A stretch of DNA of 64,000 bases from Kaistella palustris DSM 21579 (lineage in GTDB: Bacteria > Bacteroidota > Bacteroidia > Flavobacteriales > Weeksellaceae), in NCBI RefSeq assembly GCF_000422265.1, contig NZ_AULL01000012.1, forward strand, positions 186,001 to 250,000. The letters are read 5' to 3'. Under the pieces are notes generated by a model. It was not told the DNA's origin, made no database searches, and saw only the letters and a list, made by a program, of their open reading frames with translations. The position numbers and the translations under genes were made by a program. Of this stretch, positions 34,575-43,192 are shown in pieces (the first letter of the stretch is position 1; the number at the start of each line of letters is the position of its first letter).

Positions 34575-34604
34575 TTTCCTTCAAGGAAAATTATATTATA
34601 TTTG
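34575..34604 (+). promoter_or_regulatory. porG promoter with 15-bp palindrome at -33
   Basis: TATATTTG at 34597-34604 is a -7 box. Where a -33 TTG would be expected lies a perfect palindrome, TTTCCTT-C-AAGGAAA (34575-34589). Its position suggests a binding site for a dimeric regulator contacting RNA polymerase; the regulator is unknown. Confidence 0.6.
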
Positions 34605-34639
34605 CAAAATTATTTATGAAAATAGAGGTCCCGCCGTTC

Positions 34640-35530
34640 ATGCAAAAGAAATTTATTTATTCCCTGCTCGCAGCCATTTTTATTTCAGTTTCCTATAAGG
34701 GGCAGCGTCATGAAATAGGCGTGCAGCTTGGCATGAGTAATTTAGTAGGCGATATTGGCAGAACGAACTATGTGTTACAAAGACCGCTGAGTAACGTTTC
34801 AGATTACGGTATACCTTTTTATGGCGGAATTCTTTACCGCATGAATTTTAATCCTTATCAGACCGTACGTTTAAATCTGGGTTTCAGTAACATACAGTTT
34901 GTGGATGGTGCTGCGAAGGAAAACTACCGGCGCAAAAGAAAACTTTGGGGTACAAATTCAATTGTAGAGGCTGATGTGCTTTTCGAGTATAATTTTTTTC
35001 CGGTGAATGATGAGCAGAAGAGTTTGCTGAGTCCCTATATTTTTGGAGGTGTCGGCGGAATGCTTGCAAACACCACCAAGGTTTCACTGGCAAATGACTT
35101 TAAGCGAGATCCGGGCGGAAATGCCATCGCGCCAACCAGCGCACAGGATTTCGATACCAACCCAACCTACGTCTCCGGTAAAGAACTTACCATGGCGATT
35201 CCATTTGGTGTTGGTCTAAAATATAAATTCAACTACAACTGGGCGCTTTTCGGCGAATTCATGTTCAGGCCTACTTTTTCAGATTCCATTGATTACAGTA
35301 TGATCGATGACAAAAACGTGAAGATAACTTATAATAAAGATATAACTTCGCCGGGAACAACCAATTCGCTATTGCAGGACAGTCCTTATTTTGAGGAAGC
35401 CCAAAAGCGCGCTGCAGAGTTCATAGAAAACCGGCAGATCGGTAATATTAATTCCAAAGATTGGGTGAACTCGGTTACCCTGGGTCTCACTTACTCCTTT
35501 GGCAGACCACCTTGTTATTGTGGACAATAA
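34640..35530 (+). CDS. porG: PorG (DUF6089), T9SS outer-membrane component
   Basis: This 296-residue outer-membrane beta-barrel-type protein (signal peptide MQKKFIYSLLAAIFISVSY) shows the DUF6089 start HEIGVQLGMSNLVGDIGR and repeated strands such as GLKYKFNYNWALFGEFMFRP, ending SVTLGLTYSFGRPPC. DUF6089 corresponds to PorG of the T9SS, and the order porG-uppS-bamA is the one known in Bacteroidota. The ATG at 34640 puts the signal peptide at the N-terminus; an ATG at 34616 adds eight residues and cannot be excluded. It supports secretion of the two T9SS cargo proteins here. Confidence 0.85.
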   Translation: MQKKFIYSLLAAIFISVSYKGQRHEIGVQLGMSNLVGDIGRTNYVLQRPLSNVSDYGIPFYGGILYRMNFNPYQTVRLNLGFSNIQFVDGAAKENYRRKRKLWGTNSIVEADVLFEYNFFPVNDEQKSLLSPYIFGGVGGMLANTTKVSLANDFKRDPGGNAIAPTSAQDFDTNPTYVSGKELTMAIPFGVGLKYKFNYNWALFGEFMFRPTFSDSIDYSMIDDKNVKITYNKDITSPGTTNSLLQDSPYFEEAQKRAAEFIENRQIGNINSKDWVNSVTLGLTYSFGRPPCYCGQ

Positions 35531-35531
35531 A

Positions 35532-36284
35532 ATGCAGTCTATAAAAGATCAATTAAACCTGGAGCAGCTCCCAAAGCACGTTGCCATCATTATGGATGGG
35601 AATGGACGCTGGGCAAAATCACGTGGCGAGGCGCGGACTTTCGGGCACAGAAATGCCATAAAAGCTGTGCGCGATGTGGTGAATGCCTGCAATGAAATAC
35701 ATATTCCATTTCTCACACTTTACACGTTTTCCTCAGAAAACTGGAAAAGGCCGGATGATGAGGTTAGTACACTCATGAGTCTGATCTCCGAGACTTTGCT
35801 GCTGGAGGCGGAGGAAATTTTTTCTAAAGGCCTTAGAATGCACGTGATCGGGGATATTGATAAATTACCCGAGCTGGTCCGGACCCAGATGTTGCATCTG
35901 GTTGATATTACAAAAGACAACACGCGCGGAAACCTGATTCTGGCGCTGAGCTACGGTTCCCAAAATGAGATCCTAAACGCTGTAAAACAGATAAGTACGA
36001 AAGTTAAAAACGGTGAACTCACCGAAAACGAAATCACCGAAAAAGTATTCGAAGAGCATCTTTACACTAAGGAGTTCCCGCCTGTAGATCTGCTGATACG
36101 CACCAGCGGCGAGGTGAGGATCAGTAATTTCCTGCTCTGGCAGATCGCCTACGCGGAACTGCAGTTTCTGGATATTCTGTGGCCGGATTTCGGCAGGGAG
36201 GATTTGTTCCGGTGCATTTATAACTTCCAGAACAAGGAAAGGCGATTCGGCAAAACAAGCGAGCAGCTTAACGAAAATTTATAA
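35532..36284 (+). CDS. uppS: Isoprenyl transferase (undecaprenyl diphosphate synthase)
   Basis: This cis-prenyltransferase builds the C55 lipid carrier used by peptidoglycan and capsule synthesis. The 250-residue enzyme shows HVAIIMDGNGRWAKSRGE (catalytic Asp), TLYTFSSENWKRP and the C-terminal LLIRTSGEVRISNFLLWQ. The ATG at 35532 follows the porG stop by one base; in-frame codons upstream lie within porG. Co-transcription with bamA is likely. Confidence 0.96.
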   Translation: MQSIKDQLNLEQLPKHVAIIMDGNGRWAKSRGEARTFGHRNAIKAVRDVVNACNEIHIPFLTLYTFSSENWKRPDDEVSTLMSLISETLLLEAEEIFSKGLRMHVIGDIDKLPELVRTQMLHLVDITKDNTRGNLILALSYGSQNEILNAVKQISTKVKNGELTENEITEKVFEEHLYTKEFPPVDLLIRTSGEVRISNFLLWQIAYAELQFLDILWPDFGREDLFRCIYNFQNKERRFGKTSEQLNENL

Positions 36285-36308
36285 AAGAAAAAGTTAGCAA
36301 GATAAAAA

Positions 36309-38846
36309 ATGAAGTTCAAATTCTTACCTATCATCATGTTTGCGGCCTCGGCGCATTTCTATGGTCAAATTACGCCCGAGCAGAACAACCCGGACAACTC
36401 CCCGGTGTATGCACAAAATGAAGCAGGCACTTATATCCTGAAAGACATTGTTGTAGATGGTGTAAAAAAATATACTCCGGCGCAAATCCTGAGGTTTACA
36501 GGTCTGAATAAGAACGAAAGCGTTGAAATTCCAGGTCAGAAGATCAGCAACGCCATTAAAAAACTTTGGGAAACACAGTCGTTTTCCGAGGTGGAAGTTT
36601 ACATTCAAAGCATTGAAGGCGAGCAGATCGTTCTGCGTTTTAATCTTCAGGATTTAAAGGAGCTGGGAACCGTGAAATTTACGGGAAAAGGTATCAGCAA
36701 ATCTAAAAGTGAAAAACTCGCCAAAGACAACGGCCTGAAACCCGGCACCAAAATTACCCAGAATCTGATCTCAACACTTAAAACCAATATTCCGAAAGAG
36801 TATGTGAAAAAAGGTTTTGCTGATGCGAAAGTTACGATTCAGGATAAAGTGAATGCGGAAGATCCAAATCTTGTCGATTGGACCATCGATGTTGCCAAAG
36901 GCAAAAAAGTAAAGATCAGCCACATTGAATTTGAAGGAAATGAAAGCGTCTCGGACAGCAAACTGCGCAACAAAGCTTTCAAAGACACGAAACAGAAAAG
37001 ATTCGGTATCAAGGGAATTTTAAAACCTTCCAAATTCATCGAAGAAAAATATGAGGAAGATAAAGTAAACCTCATTAATTATTACCGTTCATTAGGTTTC
37101 CGCGATGCAAGGATTGTGTCCGATTCGGTTTGGAGAAACCCGAAGAACGATTATGAGATCAATGTAAAACTCAACGAAGGAAAAAAATATTACATCGGCG
37201 ATATCAATTTTCTAGGTAACACTGCTTTCTCGACCGATTATCTGCAAAAGATCCTCGGTTATAAAACGGGTGATATTTACGATGCGGTCGGCTTTAATAA
37301 AAAAGTGGGTGAAGACGGCGGTAAGGAAGATGATTCCGATATCAAGTCGATCTATATGAACAATGGTTACCTCTTTTCTAATGTAACACCGATCGAAAAA
37401 GGTGTTCAGGGTGATTCCATCAATCTGGAGATCAGAATCAGCGAAGGTGAAAAAGCCACCTGGAACCGCGTGACCTGGAGTGGAAATACCACGACACACG
37501 ACCACGTAATTCTACGGTCTTTACGTACAAAACCGGGAAGTTTATTTGCGAAAAGTGATATCAAGAGAACTTATTTCGACCTCGCGGGTATGCAGTTCTT
37601 TGATCCGCAGCAGGTAGGTCAGCAGATTACACCGAATCCACAGGACAATACCGTGGATATTCACTGGACACTTGTGGAGAAAGGTTCTTCCCAGGTTCAG
37701 CTCCAGGCAGGTTATGGCGGTGGCTCCTTCATTGGAACGCTGGGCCTTACTTTTAATAACTTTTCCTTAAAGAACTTTTTGAAATTTAAGGATTTCAAAC
37801 CCGTTCCTCAGGGAGATGGCCAGACATTATCCATTCAGGCGCAGGCAGGACAGTATTTCCAGAATTATGGTATTTCATTTACAGAACCCTGGTTGTTCGG
37901 TACAAAACCGACCGCACTTTCTGTAGGTGTAAATCAGTCGCTGGTGCGCTATACCGATCAGTTTGGTGCTAAGCAGAAACTGAATATTTTCTCCGCTTCC
38001 GCAGGTCTTAACAGACTTCTCAGATGGCCGGATGATTATTTCTCGCTTTACACGGGAATCCAGTATCAGAGTTACGACTTCGAAAATTATCCTTTCCAGT
38101 TCGGTAATACTACCGAGTATAACGGTTCGGCCAAAAACTTCAGTTTTAATGTAGGTTTAAGCAGGAATTCCGCAGGATTAGATCCAATTTTCCCAACACA
38201 GGGCTCAAACCTTGAGGCATCGGTTAAGTTTACGCCGCCATATTCACTTTTCAGCGACAAGGATTATTCTACGATGTCGCCGGTTGAAAAGTATAAATGG
38301 CTGGAATTCTATAAAGTGAAATTAAAAGCCGATGTGTACAACACGGTAGTAGGGAAAATGGTGTTAAGAAGTACCGCAGAGATGGGCTTTCTTAATGGCT
38401 ATAACAAAGAACTGGGAGCTCCGCCGTTTGAGAGATTTTATGTAGGTGGAACGGGTTTGCTTGGCGGCCGGTACGATGGGCGTGAGTTGGTGCCGCTTCG
38501 CGGTTACGAAAACTCATCGTCGTCGGGTGGTGCGCAGGAAGATATCACGCCTTATGGTGGTGCTACGATCTATAACCGTTTTGCACTTGAAATGAGATAT
38601 CCTGTATCGATGAACCAAACTGCAAAGATCTACGCACTTACTTTCCTGGAAGGTGGTAACGCCTGGAACTCCTTTGGCAGTTACAATCCTTTCCAGTTGA
38701 AACGTTCAGCCGGTGTTGGCATCCGGGTTTATATGGGTGCTTTCGGACTTATCGGGTTTGATTTCGCATATGGTTTTGATAAAACGCTTATGGGAACTGA
38801 ACCATCCGGCTGGAAAACGCACTTCCTCATGAATCAATCTTTATAA
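36309..38846 (+). CDS. bamA: BamA outer-membrane protein assembly factor
   Basis: The 845-residue protein has a signal peptide, a row of POTRA domains (first one around VVDGVKKYTPAQILRFTGL; others to about residue 440) and a C-terminal 16-strand Omp85 barrel (QLQAGYGGGSFIGTLGLTF onward, with the conserved FYVGGTGLLGGRYDGRELVP stretch). It inserts beta-barrels, such as the T9SS and Wza-type partners, in the outer membrane. It starts 24 nt after uppS and is followed by OmpH-like chaperones. Confidence 0.95.
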   Translation: MKFKFLPIIMFAASAHFYGQITPEQNNPDNSPVYAQNEAGTYILKDIVVDGVKKYTPAQILRFTGLNKNESVEIPGQKISNAIKKLWETQSFSEVEVYIQSIEGEQIVLRFNLQDLKELGTVKFTGKGISKSKSEKLAKDNGLKPGTKITQNLISTLKTNIPKEYVKKGFADAKVTIQDKVNAEDPNLVDWTIDVAKGKKVKISHIEFEGNESVSDSKLRNKAFKDTKQKRFGIKGILKPSKFIEEKYEEDKVNLINYYRSLGFRDARIVSDSVWRNPKNDYEINVKLNEGKKYYIGDINFLGNTAFSTDYLQKILGYKTGDIYDAVGFNKKVGEDGGKEDDSDIKSIYMNNGYLFSNVTPIEKGVQGDSINLEIRISEGEKATWNRVTWSGNTTTHDHVILRSLRTKPGSLFAKSDIKRTYFDLAGMQFFDPQQVGQQITPNPQDNTVDIHWTLVEKGSSQVQLQAGYGGGSFIGTLGLTFNNFSLKNFLKFKDFKPVPQGDGQTLSIQAQAGQYFQNYGISFTEPWLFGTKPTALSVGVNQSLVRYTDQFGAKQKLNIFSASAGLNRLLRWPDDYFSLYTGIQYQSYDFENYPFQFGNTTEYNGSAKNFSFNVGLSRNSAGLDPIFPTQGSNLEASVKFTPPYSLFSDKDYSTMSPVEKYKWLEFYKVKLKADVYNTVVGKMVLRSTAEMGFLNGYNKELGAPPFERFYVGGTGLLGGRYDGRELVPLRGYENSSSSGGAQEDITPYGGATIYNRFALEMRYPVSMNQTAKIYALTFLEGGNAWNSFGSYNPFQLKRSAGVGIRVYMGAFGLIGFDFAYGFDKTLMGTEPSGWKTHFLMNQSL

Positions 38847-38856
38847 ACACATAATT

Positions 38857-39495
38857 ATGAAACAGTTTAAAATATTTTCGGTTGCGCTGGTTCTGCTTGC
38901 AGGGATCCTCAGCGCCCAAAAAATAGGAGTGGTTGATACGAATTACATTCTGAGCAAACTGCCGCAATACAAAGATGCGGAAGACAGACTGAATGCCCAG
39001 ATCACTGCCTGGCAAACTGAAATTCAAACCCTGCAGTCTGATTTCGAAAAAAAGAAAGCCACACTGGAGAACGAAAGAGTGCTTCTTGTAGGCGATCAGC
39101 TGAAACAAAGACAAAAAGAAGTTGATGATCTGGACAAGAAAATCAAGACCATGGTCAACAACCGTTTCGGCTTGTTGGGCGAGATCAACAATGCCAGGTC
39201 AAATCTCACAAAACCCTTTCAGGATCAGATCTGGAACGCAATCAAGACCGTTTCCGACAAGAATAGCTTAGGCATAGTTCTTGATAAAAGCAATAACATT
39301 AGTGTGATTTTTCTGGAAAAAAGATACGACTATACGGATAAAGTCTTAGATTTGCTGCTGAAAAATTCGGCAACGAAAAACACCGAAACATCAACCAGAA
39401 CCTCTGTGAATACAGAACGAAGTGAAAAAGAGAAGATGCTTCAGCAAAGTTCAGGAAGAAGAGCGATCGACCGCTCCAGAAGCACACAGAAATAA
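38857..39495 (+). CDS. OmpH/Skp-like periplasmic chaperone 1
   Basis: The 212-residue protein has a signal peptide (residues 1-21), the opening KIGVVDTNYILSKLPQYKDAEDRL, a long charged coiled coil (about 45-110) and a basic, Ser/Arg-rich tail. This is the Skp/OmpH fold that carries unfolded outer-membrane proteins to BamA, whose gene is 10 nt upstream. The C-terminal extension of about 45 residues is not part of the basic fold. Confidence 0.9.
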   Translation: MKQFKIFSVALVLLAGILSAQKIGVVDTNYILSKLPQYKDAEDRLNAQITAWQTEIQTLQSDFEKKKATLENERVLLVGDQLKQRQKEVDDLDKKIKTMVNNRFGLLGEINNARSNLTKPFQDQIWNAIKTVSDKNSLGIVLDKSNNISVIFLEKRYDYTDKVLDLLLKNSATKNTETSTRTSVNTERSEKEKMLQQSSGRRAIDRSRSTQK

Positions 39496-39533
39496 AATTT
39501 AAAAACCAACAATAAATCAATTTATCCCTTATT

Positions 39534-40028
39534 ATGAAAAAATTAAGTGTATTATTTGCAGCGGTGATGATGTTTGCAGCAACAGGATTTGCTCAGGCTC
39601 AAAAAGTTGCTTCTATGGATTATGAAGCAGTTTTGTCTGCAATGCCGGAAACTAAGAAAATGACCTCGGATCTAGATACTTTCAGCAAAACCAAAGGTGA
39701 CGAACTCAACAAACAGGCCGAAGCCTTTCAAAAAGAAGTACAGCAATATCAGGCAGAAGGTGCTAAAATGACTGAAGCCCAAAGAACTGCCAAGGAATCT
39801 GAACTGCAAAAAAAACAACAGAACCTACAAAGCCTCCAGCAAACCGCTCAGAATGACCTTGCTCAGAAAAGAGATGCAGCGGTAAAACCGATCATCGAAA
39901 AGCTGAACAATGCCGTGACTAAAGTGGCTAAGGCTAACGGATACGAATTCGTAATAGATTCTACAGCTCTTATTTACAAAGGCGGTGCCGATGCTACTCC
40001 TTTAGTTAAAAAAGAATTAGGACTCTAA
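39534..40028 (+). CDS. OmpH/Skp-like periplasmic chaperone 2
   Basis: The 164-residue protein has a signal peptide (residues 1-21), KVASMDYEAVLSAMPETKKM, a Gln/Lys-rich coiled coil and a C-terminal domain ending VIDSTALIYKGGADATPLV. It is the second Skp-type gene in tandem, closer in length to E. coli Skp (161). It ends in a strong terminator and closes the porG-uppS-bamA operon. Confidence 0.92.
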   Translation: MKKLSVLFAAVMMFAATGFAQAQKVASMDYEAVLSAMPETKKMTSDLDTFSKTKGDELNKQAEAFQKEVQQYQAEGAKMTEAQRTAKESELQKKQQNLQSLQQTAQNDLAQKRDAAVKPIIEKLNNAVTKVAKANGYEFVIDSTALIYKGGADATPLVKKELGL

Positions 40029-40047
40029 TCAATATTTTTTTTAAACG

Positions 40048-40078
40048 AAACCATCTCGATCTTCGGGATGGTTTTTTT
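40048..40078 (+). terminator. Terminator of the porG-bamA-ompH operon
   Basis: AAACCATCTCG (40048-40058) pairs with CGGGATGGTTT (40064-40074) with one G-U pair, followed by a T-run. Confidence 0.9.
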
Positions 40079-40085
40079 AATTTTG
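40078..40085 (+). promoter_or_regulatory. -7 box TAATTTTG overlapping the terminator T-run
   Basis: TAATTTTG ends 4 nt before the ATG at 40090, predicting a near-leaderless transcript. The box begins in the T-run of the previous terminator, an economical arrangement. Confidence 0.6.
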
Positions 40086-40089
40086 GAAC

Positions 40090-40578
40090 ATGCAAAAAGA
40101 ACTATCGTCACTGGTCAGGATCCGCTTCAGCGACTGCGATCCGATCGGTCATCTGAACAATGTGAAATATTTGGAGTATATGCTCAATGCCAGAGAGGAT
40201 CATGTGGAAAGCGGTTACGGCTTCACTTATGAGGAATATACCCGCAAAACGGGTTGCACCTGGATCACAGTTCAGAATGAGATCGCTTACCTGCGCGAAG
40301 TTCGCTACAATGCCCGGGTTCTGATCACCAGCAAAACAATTGAAGTCGGCGACACACTGTCGAAGGTGGAAATTCTAATGACCAGTCCCGATGGCAAAAT
40401 AATTCACAGTGTTTTGTGGCTCACGGTGCTGTATTTTGATATGAAAACCCGCCGCGCAGCCAAGCATCCGGATGATACCAAGGAGTTGTTTCAGCGCTTT
40501 CTGGTCAATATGGATGAAAAAGACTTTGCAAGCCGGGTTCAGTCGTGCAGAAAATTTAATAAAGCAGCCCTGAAATGA
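40090..40578 (+). CDS. Hotdog-fold acyl-CoA thioesterase
   Basis: The 162-residue protein opens with RIRFSDCDPIGHLNNVKYLE, matching the 4-hydroxybenzoyl-CoA thioesterase-type active-site pattern (D-x-x-G-H-x-N-N). It probably hydrolyses acyl-CoA or acyl-ACP; chain length is unknown. Its stop overlaps the start of rfbD (ATGA). Confidence 0.88.
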   Translation: MQKELSSLVRIRFSDCDPIGHLNNVKYLEYMLNAREDHVESGYGFTYEEYTRKTGCTWITVQNEIAYLREVRYNARVLITSKTIEVGDTLSKVEILMTSPDGKIIHSVLWLTVLYFDMKTRRAAKHPDDTKELFQRFLVNMDEKDFASRVQSCRKFNKAALK

Positions 40579-41441
40579 TAAAAAAAATACTTGTAACCGG
40601 CGCCAATGGCCAACTTGGGAACTGCTTCCGAAAGATCGCGCCCGATTTCGAAAACAGATATGAATTTATATTCGCAGATTCCGACCTATTGGATATCACA
40701 GATTTCGAAAAAGTGCTCGATTTTTTTGAGGACTATAAACCGCATTACTGCATCAACGCATCAGCTTACACTGCTGTAGATCTTGCAGAGTCGGAACCTG
40801 AAAAAGCGTTTAGCGTCAATGCGGGCGGTGCTGCCAATCTAGCGCAGGCTTGCGCTGAACAAAAAGCCACGCTGATTCATATTTCAACGGATTATGTATT
40901 CGAAGGTGACACTAATATTTCGTATGACGAAGACGATTTTACTGCGCCGCAGGGAGTGTATGGTGCATCGAAACTCAAAGGCGAGGAGCTGGCATTTGAG
41001 GAAAATCCGAAGACAGTCATTTTACGCACCTCGTGGCTTTATTCGGAATTCAACAAAAACTTTGTGAAAACCATGCTGCAATTATTTACTGTAAAGGATG
41101 AAATGGGAATTGTTGCAGACCAGTTCGGCCAGCCGACAAATGCCAATGACCTTGCAGAAGCGGTAATGAGAATTATAGAAGCCGAGCCGAAAACTTACGG
41201 CATTTTCCACTTTTCCAATTATCCCGAAACGACATGGTTCGATTTTGCTGAAAAAATAGCTGAGCTTGCAGCCTCAGAAATAAAGTTAAAGCCGATAACC
41301 ACGGCTGAGTTTCCCACTGCAGCAAAGCGCCCGCAACGCAGCACAATGGCTCTGGATAAAATTGAAAAGGTATACGGTATCGAACCTAAATACTGGGAAA
41401 ATTCCCTCGAAGAATGTATTGAAATCCTACAGAAACAATGA
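40575..41441 (+). CDS. rfbD: dTDP-4-dehydrorhamnose reductase
   Basis: This 288-residue short-chain dehydrogenase makes dTDP-L-rhamnose. Motifs are the NAD(P)-binding GANGQLGNCF, the ISTDYVFEGD region, and Tyr-x-x-x-Lys in YGASKLKGEELA. It overlaps its neighbours by 4 nt on each side. The other rhamnose genes (rfbA-C) are not next to it; the nucleotidyltransferase at 59.2 kb is a different type. The gene suggests rhamnose or a related deoxysugar in the surface glycan. Confidence 0.92.
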   Translation: MIKKILVTGANGQLGNCFRKIAPDFENRYEFIFADSDLLDITDFEKVLDFFEDYKPHYCINASAYTAVDLAESEPEKAFSVNAGGAANLAQACAEQKATLIHISTDYVFEGDTNISYDEDDFTAPQGVYGASKLKGEELAFEENPKTVILRTSWLYSEFNKNFVKTMLQLFTVKDEMGIVADQFGQPTNANDLAEAVMRIIEAEPKTYGIFHFSNYPETTWFDFAEKIAELAASEIKLKPITTAEFPTAAKRPQRSTMALDKIEKVYGIEPKYWENSLEECIEILQKQ

Positions 41442-42112
41442 TCAGATACTTTTTTACCTTCCTGTTTTTCAGTTCTTTTGCTTTTGCACAAAATGTGATC
41501 TTAAACAAAGTCGTAAAAACGCACCCCAATACCGACCGTTTCCTGTATAAGATATCGCCGGAGGATACGGCAGCCGAATATCTGGGAGAAATCGAAGTTC
41601 AGGGATATTCCGATGATGATGTTAAAGTCTTCGGGATGATCTATAAAAAAGCCAAAGAAGTCGGTGCAAATGCCTTTGCTTTCAAACCCTTTGAATCGCT
41701 GGAAGGAGGAAATCAGAAGTTTGATCCCGCCCATTATAGACTCGCGCTTTATTATTTGGAGCCCACCGCTTTTCCCGCTGAAAATAATATGGTTTATTTG
41801 ATTTCGTCGCCCTACAAAAAGCAGAATATCGCGGTGAACAAAGCGACATTGCTGTTCCCGCCACGCAGTTTTACCAAGAGAAAACTTTCCGACGGCGAAA
41901 TCCTTACAGTTTCAACTAAAAAGCTTTTGGGCTCTACCATTCAGCTATCCGGCCAGAAAGACCAGCCGGCGCAGTATTTTCAGATTTCCGGATTTTCAGT
42001 CAATTCAAATCCCTACGGCTCGGCAGGAATAAATTTAAAGTCCGGCGACATCATCCGCGTCGAGCAGTCATTTGGCCAGTTTCTCACCACGATTTATCAG
42101 GAAATTAAATAA
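41438..42112 (+). CDS. Secreted protein of unknown function
   Basis: The 224-residue product has a signal peptide (residues 1-17, ending SFAFA) and no lipobox. The rest is soluble and rich in beta-prone sequence, with the stretch KVFGMIYKKAKEVGANAFAF. I do not recognise the family. It overlaps rfbD by 4 nt (ATGA), so it is translated with the thioesterase and rfbD. Function unknown. Confidence 0.8.
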   Translation: MIRYFFTFLFFSSFAFAQNVILNKVVKTHPNTDRFLYKISPEDTAAEYLGEIEVQGYSDDDVKVFGMIYKKAKEVGANAFAFKPFESLEGGNQKFDPAHYRLALYYLEPTAFPAENNMVYLISSPYKKQNIAVNKATLLFPPRSFTKRKLSDGEILTVSTKKLLGSTIQLSGQKDQPAQYFQISGFSVNSNPYGSAGINLKSGDIIRVEQSFGQFLTTIYQEIK

Positions 42113-42242
42113 GGAGCTGAGTTTACTAAAAAATTATTTTTCTCTTTTTCCTGTTAATGGTACCGGCTGAATAGTTTTCAGGATTTCATGTTCCGCTTTC
42201 CTTTAAAGTATTTAATCGTCCGCTCAAAATTTGGCGGTTTCG

Positions 42243-42250
42243 TATCTTTG
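42243..42250 (+). promoter_or_regulatory. -7 box TATCTTTG close to bshB1
   Basis: TATCTTTG ends 4 nt before the ATG at 42255; the transcript would be near-leaderless. It also rejects the in-frame start at 42231. Confidence 0.6.
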
Positions 42251-42254
42251 CATC

Positions 42255-42974
42255 ATGAAAACAGATATCTTAGCAATTGGCGCACATCCCGATGATGTAG
42301 AACTTGGATGCGGCGGAACTTTAGCCAAACTCATCAGTGAAGGTAAAAAAGTAGCCGTGGTTGATCTTACACAGGGTGAACTGGGTACGCGGGGGACAAA
42401 CCTGACCAGAGCCGAAGAAGCAGCTCACGCCGCAGAACTTCTCGGATTTTCAGCACGCGAAAATCTGAAAATGAAAGATGGTTTTTTGCTTAACAGCGGA
42501 GATTACCAAATGCAGATCGTGAAAATGATCCGGAAATACAAACCCGAAATTGTACTTGCCAATGCGATCGATGATCGCCATCCTGATCATGCAAAGGCGG
42601 CGAAACTCGTTTCCGATGCCTGTTTTCTCTCCGGACTTGTTAAGATAGAAACAGAGCTCGACGGCGAAATTCAACAGCCGTGGCGGCCAAAGCACATTTT
42701 TCATTATATCCAGTGGCGGAATATTGAACCGGATTTCGTGATCGATATTTCGGATTTTATGGATCAGAAGATTGAGGCATGCCTGGCGTATAAAACACAG
42801 TTTTATGATCCAAAGTCAACCGAACCGATGACGCCCATCGCGACCAAAGATTTCCTCGAAAGCCTGACTTACAGAGCTCAGGATCTCGGCCGGCTTTCCG
42901 GCGTGGCCTTTGCAGAGGGCTTTACGACAGAAAAGCTGCTTGCTTTCAAAAATTTTGAGGGAATAATTTTGTAA
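42255..42974 (+). CDS. bshB1: Bacillithiol biosynthesis deacetylase BshB1
   Basis: The 239-residue zinc-dependent PIG-L family enzyme removes acetate from N-acetylglucosaminyl-malate, step two of bacillithiol synthesis. Signature AIGAHPDDVELGCGGTLAK (residues 7-25) holds the zinc ligands His and Asp, and HPDHAKA supplies the third His; the length and GELGTRGT segment fit the BshB1 group. The step-one enzyme bshA is 8 kb away. The stop overlaps the tRNA-His promoter. Confidence 0.95.
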   Translation: MKTDILAIGAHPDDVELGCGGTLAKLISEGKKVAVVDLTQGELGTRGTNLTRAEEAAHAAELLGFSARENLKMKDGFLLNSGDYQMQIVKMIRKYKPEIVLANAIDDRHPDHAKAAKLVSDACFLSGLVKIETELDGEIQQPWRPKHIFHYIQWRNIEPDFVIDISDFMDQKIEACLAYKTQFYDPKSTEPMTPIATKDFLESLTYRAQDLGRLSGVAFAEGFTTEKLLAFKNFEGIIL

Positions 42975-42997
42975 TATTTGTAAAAATACTATATTTG
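42968..42997 (+). promoter_or_regulatory. tRNA-His promoter (TTTG-N18-TATATTTG)
   Basis: TTTG at 42968-42971 and TATATTTG at 42990-42997, spaced 18 nt, 11 nt before the tRNA 5' end. The -33 overlaps the end of bshB1. Confidence 0.75.
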
Positions 42998-43008
42998 CAC
43001 ACCCAAAC

Positions 43009-43083
43009 GGTGATTGTAGCTCAGTTGGTTAGAGCGCCGGATTGTGGTTCCGGAGGTCGGGGGTTCGAGACCCCTCATTCACC
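43009..43083 (+). tRNA. tRNA-His (GTG)
   Basis: Cloverleaf with D-arm, anticodon stem CCGGA/TCCGG (43037-43041, 43049-43053), loop TTGTGGT with anticodon GTG at 43044-43046, and a T-arm with TTCGA. The first G (43009) is the encoded G-1 that is the identity element of tRNA-His, opposite C73. The acceptor stem carries a T-T opposition at the fifth pair. Only CA of the terminal CCA is encoded after C73. Confidence 0.95.
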
Positions 43084-43088
43084 CACGT

Positions 43089-43119
43089 AAAACGCATTGA
43101 TCTTCAATGCGTTTTTTTT
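43089..43119 (+). terminator. Terminator after tRNA-His
   Basis: AAAACGCATTGA (43089-43100) pairs with TCAATGCGTTTT (43104-43115) around a 3-nt loop, followed by T. Confidence 0.9.
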
Positions 43120-43161
43120 GTTTTGCTGCGTGACCTTGGGGAAGATCTTAAAGCCATTAAT

Positions 43162-43183
43162 AAAAAAACACCCGTTTGGGTGC
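43162..43183 (-). terminator. Terminator of the DUF3276 gene
   Basis: On the minus strand, CACCC-AAAC-GGGTG followed by seven T. It lies 10 nt after the gene's stop. Confidence 0.8.
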
Positions 43184-43192
43184 TGATTGATT

